Source of the DNA: Branchiostoma lanceolatum
Lineage: Eukaryota > Chordata > Leptocardii > Amphioxiformes > Branchiostomatidae
Assembly (NCBI RefSeq): GCF_035083965.1
Contig: NC_089724.1
Span: 25,988,974 to 26,052,973, forward strand
Length of the DNA stretch: 64,000 bases
Direction: 5' to 3'
The notes under the pieces are model-generated. The model had not been told where the DNA came from and did not search any database. It saw only the letters and a program-made list of their open reading frames with translations. Shown here one piece after another: positions 47,301 through 57,117 of the stretch (position 1 is the first letter of the stretch; each line of letters opens with the position of its first letter). The translations under genes and the position numbers were made by a program.

Positions 47301-48890
47301 GATCCACTCATAATAACTGTACATAATAACTGTACACAAAGTGTTTTTCAGCCCAACAGTTAAAATTCAATATGGCGGCCACAAATTTATTCTTTCTTGG
47401 AAACGAGCGGAGAAACTTCTGAAAAGTGGTAAATACTTTAGAGTTTGCTGCTTGTTTTGAATTCATAAGTGCATATATAATGTACCAGAGCGTCGAAAAA
47501 TGTCCCGGCCCTGCATTTTAGACTCGGTTGAATTCGGTTGAGGTGTTTAGGCATACCTCCTTGATTTAACGTACTTACATTACAAATATGAATGTATAAA
47601 ATATTGTTTCTTTGCAAAAGTCAAAGTCTATGCCAGGAAAATATAGAAAAGTGAGCTTACACTGATCCCTGCACTGATCGACAATGCTGTAAGAAAATAG
47701 GCGACTTTCATAGTAATACATGCAACATGTGCGTGCTTATAAATGACTATGTTGTCCGCGATATTGCTTGCAAGTCTTCACAAAGATGAGGATATTCGTC
47801 ATCTCAATTTTCCTGGATGGCGTGCAACCAGATTCCGTGGTGTAGCGGTTATCACATCTGCCTAACACGCAGAAGGTCCCCGGTTCGATCCCGGGCGGAA
47901 TCATTTTTCTTGTGTATATACGACTTTAACATTTGGATCTGATCCAAAATCCTTTTTATCACCTTTAGACAATCATTGGGTCCGGAGGAATTACCATCCT
48001 GTTAAAATTGTTCACATGGTCATAGTATGGTGGGACAACACCATAGCACTGTTTTTACACACCTGTGTTGTTTTGTAGGTGAACCTGTGGTCCGTGCACA
48101 TGAACCCTCAGCTGTTCCCGGAGCCGAACAAGTTTAACCCCGACAGGTTCCTGGATCAGGACGGAAACTTCGTCAAGCACGAGGCGCTCATCCCGTTTTC
48201 TGTAGGTGAGAGACACATCTTACATCTGAATCATCGACGTTCGAAACTCATGTATTATCTTTTTTTCAGACAAGTATGAGTTTTATCGAAAATATATATC
48301 TGACGACAATTTTCTCTGAAGCTAACCTAAGGCTCTCTGTTTGTGTGTTAATTTAACTACTTGCTTAACTACTGTTTGGTAAGCTAGAGAAAATCGATCA
48401 AGGCAGGGAACTTCCAGTAGTCTTATCGGCATTCAATGTGAACAAGTACGTGACAACAATGGGATTTTAAACGCTCATCAATGATTACAAAACATTGTTT
48501 TCAGTATCAATTCACAACATTACATTCGATTGACAATATAACATTCAGATGACAATACTACGTTCAATTAACAATATTACACTCAATTGACAATATTACA
48601 TTCAATTGACAATCTTACATTCAATTGACAATCTTACATTGAATCCACAATCCTACATTGAACCCACAACTCGTTGGTGCTAAATTACCGATCATTTGAC
48701 CACAGGTCCTCGCGTATGTCTGGGGGAACAGCTGGCAAAGATGGAACTTTTCCTGCTGTTCGTTTCCCTGATGCAGCGTTTCAGCTTCCATCTGCCAGAG
48801 GGCGCCCCTGCACCGTCCACGACAGGAAATATGACCGCAATAATCAACATGCCGCACCCTTACGACCTTTGTGCCGTCCCGCGTGGCTAG
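40926..48890 (+). CDS. Cytochrome P450, clan 2 (CYP2-like), P450-B, 7 exons
   Basis: Exons 40926-41105, 42323-42539, 43264-43808, 46095-46193, 46601-46795, 48079-48205 and 48706-48890 give 515 codons and TAG with exon phases identical to P450-A. It has an N-terminal anchor, [10 protein letters not shown] hinge, helix-C W143xxxR, AGTETT in the I-helix, EVQR as ExxR, and [11 protein letters not shown] with haem Cys459. The protein looks complete and functional. Exon 4 ends in a GC donor. Intron 2 holds a stray copy of the exon-2 tail. Intron 3 holds a GT microsatellite and a Tc1 element. Intron 5 holds a 578-bp MITE and a tRNA-Val gene. Its downstream half is duplicated in inverse orientation as P450-C. 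Confidence 0.92.
41550..41765. repeat. Penelope-type terminal-repeat fragment
   Basis: GGTCAGACGTTTCAGGTAGC, ATGAATTGATATGCAAATA and GATAGTCCAATAGGAAAC follow the arm order of the 61.5-kb element. The CTGACGA box is altered here (CACCAGAAAC region). In P450-B intron 1. Confidence 0.6.
42010..42265. repeat. tRNA-derived SINE-like repeat
   Basis: CCTAACCGAAGCTAGG, GTACCTTTCCAAAGGGCA and GGGATTCGAACCCAGAACC match the segment at 28.2-28.4 kb. Probably minus-strand. It ends 58 bases before P450-B exon 2. Confidence 0.5.
42591..42662 (+). pseudogene. Duplicated tail of P450-B exon 2
   Basis: GTACCGCCAACAACCGTGTA and onward repeats the last ~70 bases of exon 2 (from GTACCGCCAACAACCGCGTA), 118 bases downstream. 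Its donor has changed from GTAAGG to GTCATT, so it should not be used. Confidence 0.8.
42795..42945. repeat. SINE-like repeat, third copy
   Basis: CACCTGGGTGGAGTGACGAA, GTAAAGTGCCTTTCCTAAAG and GGGGATTTGAACCCGGGACC; same family as 28.2 and 42.0 kb. Confidence 0.5.
44085..44322. repeat. Long (GT)n microsatellite
   Basis: About 235 bases of GT with scattered GC, CT and TATG interruptions in P450-B intron 3. Cys/Val and His/Thr open frames in it are artefacts. Confidence 0.95.
44340..44580. repeat. Dispersed repeat, reverse of the 16-19 kb family
   Basis: AGCGGCTTGTTCTGGTACTG then CAATGGAACGTCTGGTT and TCTGGACAAGCTATGG follow the same order as 51.5 kb and, inverted, 18.4 kb. Confidence 0.5.
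44809..46061. mobile_element. Tc1/mariner element, TA target duplication
   Basis: Inverted ends AACTACGCACAAAAAGTTCG plus GAAACTTAACTTTGG, flanked by TA on each side. It carries a broken transposase on the minus strand (separate entry) and three degenerate ~30-base repeats of ATAACCTTGGATG (45690-45785). Inserted in intron 3 of P450-B. Confidence 0.9.
45265..45694 (-). pseudogene. Tc1-type transposase, frameshifted remnant
   Basis: One frame reads [18 protein letters not shown]; after a shift near 45412 another reads [20 protein letters not shown] then LGRAVRARV. These are the second-D and third-acidic-residue regions of Tc1 DDE transposases. The N-terminal DNA-binding part is not recognisable, so the copy cannot move itself. 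Confidence 0.85.
46986..47563. mobile_element. 578-bp MITE in P450-B intron 5 with empty site in P450-C
   Basis: CAAGG ends and ~210-base inverted arms (GTATGCC, ACACCTCAACCGAA, TCTAAAATGCAGGG). ATTTAAC occurs on both sides (46979-46985 and 47564-47570). The matching site in P450-C (about 58427-58440) has a single ATTTAAC, which fixes the boundaries and the 7-bp target duplication. Confidence 0.9.
47831..47903 (+). tRNA. tRNA-Val (AAC)
   Basis: 73 bases with a GATTCCG / CGGAATC acceptor stem, A-box TGGTGTAGCGGT, anticodon loop CCTAACA read as AAC, B-box GGTTCGATCCC, and a T-run just after. It lies inside P450-B intron 5 in the same direction as the gene. Paralogous copies are at 48934, 51299, 56135, 57041 and 58145. 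Confidence 0.95.
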
Positions 48891-48933
48891 CTCTTTTGAA
48901 CTGATGCCAATTGATATCAGACCAAAGTCAAAA

Positions 48934-49006
48934 TGATTCCGCCCGGGACCGAACCGGGGACCTTCTGCGTGTTAGGCAGATGTGATAACCGCTACACCAC
49001 GGAATC
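48934..49006 (-). tRNA. tRNA-Val (AAC)
   Basis: Minus-strand 73-base copy, one change in the T-loop (GGTTCGGTCCC), otherwise as the 47.8-kb gene; a TTTT terminator follows. It lies 44 bases behind the P450-B stop and faces it, so the two could be transcribed toward each other. Confidence 0.93.
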
Positions 49007-49777
49007 TTCCTTGACTCGTAAAGCTAAAATGATTTGGATATCTGTAATATTTCATTAAAATGAATGATTGACAGGCCTATATTGTACGTTTATGCTCTAA
49101 CAAGCTAAGTACATGTCATGATGATAAAGCATAATTATCATAAGTATAATCACAGTAATATCAAAACGTCATATCTAATAACAACATCTAAAGACTAATT
49201 TTAATTAGTCTTAGAACCTCTACACAGTACTATTAAAATAGTACTATGTACAGGTTCAACTTTACATTTCTTGTAATATTGTTACCCCCTTATTCCGCGG
49301 GCTTCCTCTATCACGGCTATAGTAAATGACGGCGGTGCCTTTATCAATGCGATGCAGATATTTTTGTCAGTTGCCAGATACATACTCCCATATTAGAAGG
49401 ACAATCGTTGAAAAAGTGCAATACTAGAAATAAGATCTATATGTATTATGCAAAATGATGCAAAGGTGTAAGACACTAAAGAATGAGACGAATACTTACA
49501 TCTACAACAATTACCACTACTTCAAGCACAATATGAATATGTTGCGGGTAAAGACAGGACCGACACATGTTCGAGTCAGCTTATTCAAGTTATTGATCAA
49601 ACTTAGAACCACGACATGAACTCGATTAAACAATACCAAACGTTAACGTTCCAATGATTCATATCATATCATGATTGTTGTGTCGTCTATTTCCATACAC
49701 CAATATTGTGATTACCAAGAGTGTTATGGAATATTAAAGAAGATAAAGTAATTGCTGATGTCATAAAAAATAAGAGC

Positions 49778-49859
49778 TGGCAGCGGTGGGATTCGAACCC
49801 ACGCCTCCGAAGAGACTGGTGCCTTAAACCAGCGCCTTAGACCGCTCGGCCACGCTACC
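49778..49859 (-). tRNA. tRNA-Leu (AAG)
   Basis: 82 bases on the minus strand with GGTAGCG / CGCTGCC-type acceptor pairing, a long variable arm (TCTCTTCGGA), anticodon stem CTGGT/ACCAG with loop TTAAGGC giving AAG, and B-box GGTTCGAATCC. A T-run follows. No intron. Confidence 0.95.
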
Positions 49860-50102
49860 GTCAAGATGATTCTTTTACGACATGCCTTCATCCACAGCAC
49901 TATGTTGGAGTTTCAAACAAGACAAGAACTAAGTTTCAAATATCAGCGCCACCGTCCGATTCTAAGATCAAACAAGACTTTAATCGGACATGAGGCAGAA
50001 AAGCTGTCAATGTAAATAAAGTAGAAATCAATCACTTGATAAAGTTGTACACTTGTGGTCTTGTGCTGTGGAATTGGGGTGACCTGGGCTACTTTTTTGT
50101 CG

Positions 50103-51029
50103 TTTAACCCTATCTAGACCGGGCTTTTTTGAGACTTCTTGGACCGGGGGGGGGCTCTTTCGACCCCCCCGTCATAACTTCCGAACGGTAAGCTCTATCA
50201 TCACCAAATTTGCAGGGAGTGATGATCACGTAAAGTTTTATAATTCCTGTAATTTTAGTGACGTTATGACGTAATATGACGTAATTATGACGTCATCGAT
50301 GTGATTTTATTGGCTAAATAGGGAATTCCCATAATTTCTAAAATTATTAGACAAAATGGTGCGTATTATTGATTTAAAGGTAGGGCAAGACATTTGACGT
50401 CAGTTGTGACTTAGTTGACGTCAAAATGACGTCGGAGAATGACGTCATGTGTTGTTAGCGACCCCCTGGGATCCGCCATCTTGGATCGGCCATTTTGAAA
50501 TTTTTAAAAGTACATTTTTTCCATGTATGATCCCAAATATCAATCAAAATAGACTAAAAACATTAATCTGAATGTTTCTGGTTAAGAAAATTCCAGGTTG
50601 TGACGAATTTAAAGGCGAAAAAGCCTGTTTATACCGAAAATAATGATTTTGTCCGCCATCTTGGATTTTGAGCGATGACGTCATCAAATTAGCATAATTT
50701 ATGAATATTTAATCATGGCAGTTACATTAAATCACATGTGATGTTATACATATAGGAAACTAGTGTGGTTGAGCAAGAAAACATTGGAAACAACTATGTT
50801 TTTATCGAAATTAGTGAAATTTGCATAAAATGCCTCTTCAGAAACCCGTTGCCATGGCAACACGAAAAATGCTAAATTTATACTTTGATCATAATAATGT
50901 TGCCAACTAAATTTTAGGAAAAGTCACCAAGTTAGGTTGTCCTACAATACGTCGTTTGGCAGTTATACGATGTCAAAGTTGGCGCGGGCACTTTTAGCCC
51001 CCCCCCCCCCCCGGTCTAGATAGGGTTAA
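50103..51029. mobile_element. Non-autonomous inverted-repeat element, family I (copy 2)
   Basis: TTAACCCTATCTAGACCGGG at both ends, inverted. The whole element is in the reverse orientation of 7277-8209 and shares its G/C runs, GATGACGTCATC and CCATCTTGGAT motifs. Non-coding. Confidence 0.85.
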
Positions 51030-51298
51030 AGACGCAGCTAGTTTGATGCAACCAAGTGGTCTTACAATTACAGATCGGAAGTAAGTATCATTGGTTACAG
51101 AGAAACTGCATAGTACATTATATAGAATGTCCTCGGTACAATGTACTCTTATGATCTTATAATAGCTTAAGACACCGAAATATTATTATATTATCATCAT
51201 CCGTCGGAAGTCTTTAAACATGAAGAGTTGCAGAAATCAATGTTACACCTGATATCGCACAATAGTATTATCAATATCTAAAGCAAGCTGTGTAACCA

Positions 51299-51371
51299 GA
51301 TTCCGTGGTGTAGCGGTTATCACATCTGCCTAACACGCAGAAGGTCCCCGGTTCGATCCCGGGCGGAATCA
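51299..51371 (+). tRNA. tRNA-Val (AAC)
   Basis: Identical in sequence to the 47831 gene, with a TTTT four bases downstream. It lies in the spacer between the P450-B and P450-C arms. Confidence 0.95.
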
Positions 51372-51389
51372 TCTTGTTTTGTAGTAGTG

Positions 51390-51670
51390 ACGTGCAATAA
51401 GGGTAGTATGTTTTCGGGTGCGCATGCGCATGTGTTTGTGTGTCTGTCTGTGAACAGTATTACACGAGAACCCGTGGATGGATCCTTGCGATATGTTGGT
51501 TGGTGTTGGCGAAAGGAAGAGACTATTAGATTATGCCCTCCTAGTGGCTTTCTACGGTACTGCAGCGGAACTGCCGGTTTTTGTATCAGGTGTTCTGGAC
51601 ATGCTGCGGTGGTTATTTGTCAGGCAACCATGGGTTCGAAACTCTGGCATATTAAAGTAAGGGTTAAGCA
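51390..51670. repeat. Dispersed repeat (TACGGTACTGCAGCGGAAC family)
   Basis: TTTCTACGGTACTGCAGCGG and GTGTTCTGGACATGCTGCGG match segments at 3.95, 16.2 and 44.4 kb. The open frames here do not resemble any family. From 51670 to 52050 nothing else is recognised. Confidence 0.5.
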
Positions 51671-52054
51671 AGAAGACAGCGTTTGTCCTGAGATTTCAAC
51701 GTGCAGAGCGACACCCTAGCATTTGATAAAGAAAGTAAGGCCATGCTTGTCGTGCCAAACAACGAAATGCAAAACTATGAAACTTGTTGTACCTGCAAGG
51801 ATCTGCTTGAGTTGAGCTTGGCTACTTTGCCAACGGTATTGCCGCCATCGGCACCGAACAGATCGTCTGACAAGACTTACAAGGGTATGACGAAGGTCTG
51901 GTTTAAAACCATTCAACACTCTTCGTCAACAACGCCGAACCGCGAAGAAGGGACACAGCGTATGTACAGGCTTTCAGTGAATACTACATTAGCATAAGAT
52001 CAAGGAGGGCCTGCATGGCGGGTTCCGACAACGCTCTAAGCTAAATTCAGAGGG

Positions 52055-52490
52055 CCTGCTACGTATCTGTATCTGTATCTGTATCTATATAGCCGGTATA
52101 ACCGCCATTAGGCGTAACACACCAGCTTCGCAGGCAGCAGCTGGTCATATTACACCGAACGGTCTCTTACACCTAGTCTTTACATATCTGACTGCAACCG
52201 TTCTTTAAAGCTACTTAGTGAAGAAGCTCCTACAGTACTTGATGACAACGAGTTCCATTCTACTATGGTTCTCGTGAAATACGAATTTTTGAACACATCA
52301 ATCCTTGGCTGATAACTCTGGTACTTAAAAGCATGACTATTTCTAGTCCTCTTCTGAGCTGGCATTAGATACTTATCAGTCGGTACGTCCACAAGTTTAT
52401 TAGTCATCTTGTACATCATGAAAAGTCTGGACATTGTTCTCCTGTCCTCAAGTGACATCCATTGCAGATCTGCTTTCATTTTTGTATTAC
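52055..52490 (-). mobile_element. LINE 3' end with reverse-transcriptase C-terminus
   Basis: A 99-codon frame (52479-52180) reads RRTMSRLFMMYKMTNKLVDV then RTRNSHAFKYQSY and TIVEWNSLSSSTV, the C-terminal tail pattern of non-LTR retrotransposon polymerases. Downstream come GCTGGTGTGTTACGCC and a TATACAGATACAGATACAGA-type tail. This tail is what is embedded in the minisatellite at 22-24 kb. Truncated at the 5' side. Confidence 0.75.
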
Positions 52491-53029
52491 AATGAATTCA
52501 GGAAGCCTCTCTGCGCTCTACGGTAAATTCGGAAGCTTCCCAATGCATTATGGAGGACTCAAAGTCAAACACCTAGCGGCTGTACATAAGCATCAACGTT
52601 AGTAACTTTTGAGGTTTGGAGGTGACAATTACATCGTCTTGAATGTTAAAAGTGACAATGATAATATCTGTTATATAGAACCAGTTTGTGATTATGCATA
52701 TTGTGGGTAGCAGTAGACGGCACACATGCCATGCTTCATGGTAGTAAATGTTGTCAGCTTATGTATTTTATGAGCCATGTGATGGGACTTGACAGAAACA
52801 CCCCCGAATCAATGACAGTCGGTCCTGAATATTGTTTACAACTTGTTTGTTGATCTTAGCTTGACCTATGTGCACATTCCCAACACTTTAGGTCACGTGA
52901 GTTGGCATAAGGGGGCAGGGTTTTCTTGTCAACTTCTTTTTTAATCGTAGGAAAGATTCAGAATCCCCACTTTCTAACGATGATACTCGAAGCATCTTAA
53001 TGGCTGCATCGAACATTGATGATGATGAG

Positions 53030-54127
53030 ATTTGTCTGTTCATAAGTTTAAATTTTGCCTTCACAAATAGTAGATACCTTCGTCCGTCACGCCATCCGCA
53101 AATATTGACATGACCTGTGACCTATAGCTAGCATTACTACATCATTGGCCGTTAAGTCATTGAGGTCTATAACGTTACATATCTATGTGTTAAATGGACC
53201 CTAAAGTTTCATCAACTTTGGGAAGATCAAGCTCATCCAGAAACTGTCATTTGTATTCATCTAGTTTAGAAAACGTCTCTTGATATTTTGAAGTTCACAC
53301 CCGGTCAAAACACTGGCCAAGATCCACCAAAAGATGAAAAGCGATGATTAAGCTACGGTGTGAGATATTCAGTTGTATTCCCCCGGAAAAAGGACTGTTC
53401 ACATTACGCCGTGAGTCACACAATACTTCCCTCTTGATCTTCTGATGATTTTTCAAATCTTACAGTTCAGGGGGGGGGGGGCGACTTCCTTTCCCATTAT
53501 TGGTCAATGCACATGTGCACGGTGCAGTTAGGCCGTCTTGCCTGCCTTTCTACGGTGTTTGGGCGCGGTTTGATCACACCAAGTAATTTATGATATACGA
53601 ATGTCTTTCAAATTAGATATCCTTGTCTACAAAATAAAATAACTACAGAGTATTTGATAATATGTTGACGAAATTTGCCGATAAACAGACTGTAATGGCA
53701 AGAAATGTAAAGCTTCAATCTTCCAAATAGTGCAGTGTCGTTGCCTTAAACAGTCAGACACTCCAACGAAATAGTCAAGATGAGTAGCGGTGGGTTATAT
53801 TGAACAAAAACAGTTGTAAGCCACTAAAGATGCAAATAACACAAAGCAAAGATGCACAACGATCAGTACAGATATTTGTACTCCTTATCTCATGCTAAGT
53901 TATTTGCGTAGATTAGATAAAGCTTGGCAAATGTTGAAGATTGAGAAGACAGTTGATATCGGTCCAAAGTTCACCTTTGGATTGCGCACATGCTCTCAAG
54001 TTACGCTCTATGTTGAATTGAAGAGGTCGGGAAAGCTTTACGTAGAATTAAAACGGTTGATTACACTCTATGCAAAAGGGAATGCAGGCCCCCTTATAAT
54101 ACTCTTTTTGCAAGATGACTTCTTTTT
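53030..54127 (+). repeat. 1.1-kb repeat, left arm of an inverted pair
   Basis: Matches 62920-63990 in inverse orientation almost throughout. Includes a G-run, a shared 77-codon frame (from 53892, MLSYLRRLDKAWQ) and ends at GCAAGATGACTTC. The frame has no recognised family. It brackets P450-C together with the right arm. Confidence 0.85.
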
Positions 54128-54128
54128 T

Positions 54129-54174
54129 TACTGGGTCGTTTGTAGAGCAGGCCTACTGCACAAACGACCCAGTA
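54129..54174. repeat. Perfect 15-bp-stem hairpin
   Basis: TACTGGGTCGTTTGT and its exact mirror enclose AGAGCAGGCCTACTGC. It is absent from the matching place in the 62.9-kb arm, so it arrived or was lost after duplication. Confidence 0.8.
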
Positions 54175-54329
54175 CAAAAGGAAGCCATCAGCAAATAGTG
54201 TATCATAAGCCAAACAAGAAAGCTTTTTAAAAAAAGCTGGCCACGCAACCATTTGATAAAAGTGAGGATCAAATGGTGGTTGCATGTGTAGTGACTTATA
54301 TAGACTTCCTTACCCCGTACGTATACAGT

Positions 54330-54640
54330 ACCTATGCATCAAATATTACATCCGTAGTATTTACCGTAAGTTAATACAACTTTCTGATTAATTATGCAAA
54401 TGAGGTCCTCAACCTCATAGCCAGGCGTACTCACCTTTCTTAAAGGTACCTACACTTCAAAAATGAGATCCGTAGTATTTACTATAATGGAATTACACGT
54501 TTCTGCATATATCATGCATTAGCATAATTTATATACAGGTGTATTCACCTTTTCTAAAGGTACCTACAAATCAAATATGACATCTGTAGCATTTATCGCA
54601 AGGGAAATACAAGTTCCTGAATAAATCATGCAATAGAAAG
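54330..54640. repeat. Three diverged ~110-bp tandem copies
   Basis: TCCGTAGTATTTAC, AAATCATGCA-type and CACCTTTCTTAAAGGTACC recur three times with drift. Non-coding; purine-rich DNA follows to 54745. Confidence 0.6.
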
Positions 54641-55201
54641 AGAAGAAAAAGATGAAGACACGCCAGCAAAAACAATAGATCTCCTCCTTATATAAAAAGA
54701 AGGGAAAAAGGAAAAAAAGAGAAAAGGAAAAAGTTTTCCGTACCGGGGGCCTCCTGATCGCCATAGTACGAACTGATCACCATACTACTAACTTGAGCTA
54801 GTGAGACATCGCTTTTTCACTGGAATTTTAAAGATACTCAAAGTTCAAATCTCAGCACACCGTACCATTTTGTTGCTCACATTTAGTTCATTTTCTTAAC
54901 AAATCAGTTCCTTTTTGTGTAATTTTTGGATGCCTTTAAAAAAAACTGTAAAACTCATTTCTGTTATTGCACCTTTTCAGCGATTACCCTCCTCGTGTGG
55001 GAGTAGGTATCTGGCAACTGACAAAAATCGCATTGATAAAGGCACCGCCGTCATTTACTATAACACAGAAGAAGCACGCGGTGCGGAATAAGGGGGTAAC
55101 AATATTACAAGAAATGTGAAGTTTATCCTGTACATAGTAATATTAATTAGTCTTTAGATGTAATAAGATATGACGTTTTGATATTACTGTGATTATACTT
55201 A

Positions 55202-55986
55202 GGCCACAGCAAGTAAATTTTATGGATGACATCCTCCGCAGACTCCAAAATTAATGAGATAGTGCGAAAAAAACAAGGCGGGCAACAAAAAAAACAAGAT
55301 TCCCATATTTTGAAATTTTGAGATCATAAATCTTGGTAAACAAGAATTGAGGCGACGAAATATGGTATCATGACCAACAGGTCTTTTATTCCTGTATTCA
55401 ACTAATGAGGTTTCATATATACAAATGTAATATAAAACCTCCTTGATTCAACAATAAACATGTCCTTTACATAGATGTGTATACATCTCATTAGACTAAC
55501 TACAACAAATGCAGAAAAGAGCTTGTTGTACCATCATCTGAAGCAACTGCACTGGGTATTCATATGCGATGAAACACCCTGTGTATACAGCTCAATTAAC
55601 TAGAACCCCCCCCCCCCCATTATTTATATAATGTCCTTGCTAGAACAAATGCAGAAAACAGCTTGTTATTATACCATCATGGGCAGGAACCACACTGGGT
55701 ATCCATATGCAACGAAACACTATAGACTGTCAACATTAAACTGTTCTTGAAGATGTGTATACAGCTTAATTAATTAGAACAAACGCAGAAAACAGCTTGT
55801 CATACCATCATGGGCAGGAACTACACTGGGTATTCATATAGACTCTCAACGTTTACGACAGATTTGCCCATTTTTAGCATGTTGACCACCGTCGGAGGGC
55901 AATGAAATTTCTTGTTTTTTATTTCGAAATCAGGCGAAAATTAATGAGCGTGCTGATGTTATCCATGAAAATTAATTCCTGTGGCC
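55202..55986. mobile_element. TIR element family II (copy 3)
   Basis: GGCCACAGCAAGTAAATTTT and mirror, TTA on both sides. Reverse orientation of 12473-13203, with the same internal repeats. It interrupts the P450-C arm of the inverted duplication: the corresponding B-side sequence near 49.15 kb lacks it. Confidence 0.85.
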
Positions 55987-56134
55987 TTATGATAATTATG
56001 CTTTATCACCATGACATGTACAGTACTTGGCTTTTAAGAGCGTAAGCGTACAATAAAAACCTAGGTCTTTTATTCGTTCATTTTTATGAAAGATACCTGA
56101 TATATATATCATTTTAGCATGTCGAGTATAGCAA

Positions 56135-56205
56135 GATTCCGTGGTGTAGCGGTTATAATTATCACATCTGCCTAACACACAGAAGTTCGATCCCGGGCGG
56201 AATCA
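56135..56205 (+). pseudogene. tRNA-Val pseudogene
   Basis: Begins GATTCCGTGGTGTAGCGGTT and ends CGATCCCGGGCGGAATCA, but has a 6-base insertion in the D-arm/stem region (ATAATT) and lacks part of the T-arm (AGGTCCCCG shortened). It should not fold as a tRNA. Confidence 0.85.
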
Positions 56206-56224
56206 ATTTTAGGTCTGATATTAA

Positions 56225-56599
56225 CCACCCTCCTCAGGAGGCCCGACTCGCTCGGTACTTTACCTCCCGCATCGGCCCTGCTATTCCAAGCCCTTATTCT
56301 GGCTTCTGGCGACGTCAACACCAAAACAGCTTTCAGCCAATCAGAGGCTTTGCACAAGCTCATCTTTTTCATCTTGTGTAAAACCGCAAAGGTCGCTGGG
56401 AAGATATCAACCAATCAGGTTACGTCTTACATCGCTACTTTGGGTTCAGAGCCAAATAAGGGCTGTTTGTGCCAAATAAGGCTGGATCATTAATTATTCA
56501 TGAGCAACTGTCAGTAACGTCGCCAGAATACGGGCTTGGAATAGCAGGGGCGATACGGGAGGTAACATACCGAGCGAGTCAGGCCTGCTGAGGAGGGTG
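56225..56599. mobile_element. ~375-bp MITE with ~85-bp arms, relative of the helicase-bearing element
   Basis: Left CCACCCTCCTCAGGAGGCCC, CGACTCGCTCGGTA, ATTCCAAGCCCTTATTCTGG is mirrored on the right. GATAT flanks both ends. The interior shares ATCAACCAATCAGGTTACGT and GCCAAATAAGG / TCATTAATTATTCAT with the element at 59620-60096. Confidence 0.8.
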
Positions 56600-56941
56600 A
56601 TATGAAGATGAGCGACAATCGCTGTTTAAGACAATAGGATTAGACAAGAAATGTACCAAAATGTCAAAGCAGGACACTTTTATATACCTGATGTCATGTA
56701 CGAACGAACATATAATAGAAAAGATGTGTAGTCATGTTTCAAAATGTTTCAAAAAGAGAGAAGAAACTACTAGGTGACCAACATTAGTTTAGCAATAGTT
56801 CTCAGTTTGTCTATCTTTTAGTTTTTCAATGTTAGAATGTAGCTGCTTATCAATTCATGTTTTGTATTATGCTTCTTATAGACCACGTGTGGTCATATGT
56901 GCATTTAGCCCATCTGGGCAGGAATATGCAATAATAATAAT

Positions 56942-56943
56942 AG

Positions 56944-56998
<55 letters not shown>

Positions 56999-57040
56999 CA
57001 TTATCATTATCATTATCATTATCATTATCATTATCATTAT
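56942..57040. repeat. (ATT)n and (CATTAT)n microsatellite
   Basis: Simple repeat that runs directly into a tRNA-Val 3' half at 57041. Poly-Ile and Met-Ile frames are artefacts. Confidence 0.95.
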
Positions 57041-57073
57041 CAGAAGGTCCCCGGTTCGATCCCGGGCGGAATC
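57041..57073 (+). pseudogene. 3' half of a tRNA-Val
   Basis: CAGAAGGTCCCCGGTTCGAT and CCCGGGCGGAATCA are the anticodon-stem 3' side to the end. The 5' half is replaced by the microsatellite. It is the counterpart of the tRNA at 48934, at the same distance behind the P450-C stop. Confidence 0.9.
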
Positions 57074-57117
57074 ATTTTTACTTTGGTCTGATATCAATTG
57101 GCGTCAGTTCAAAAGAG

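Noticed and set aside
51387-51997. Two overlapping plus-strand frames after the tRNA-Val
   Set aside because: They fall in a dispersed repeat found elsewhere in the window and have no family resemblance.
53892-54230. Conserved 77-codon frame present in both inverted arms
   Set aside because: Conservation is explained by recent duplication of non-coding repeat; no known family, no splice context.
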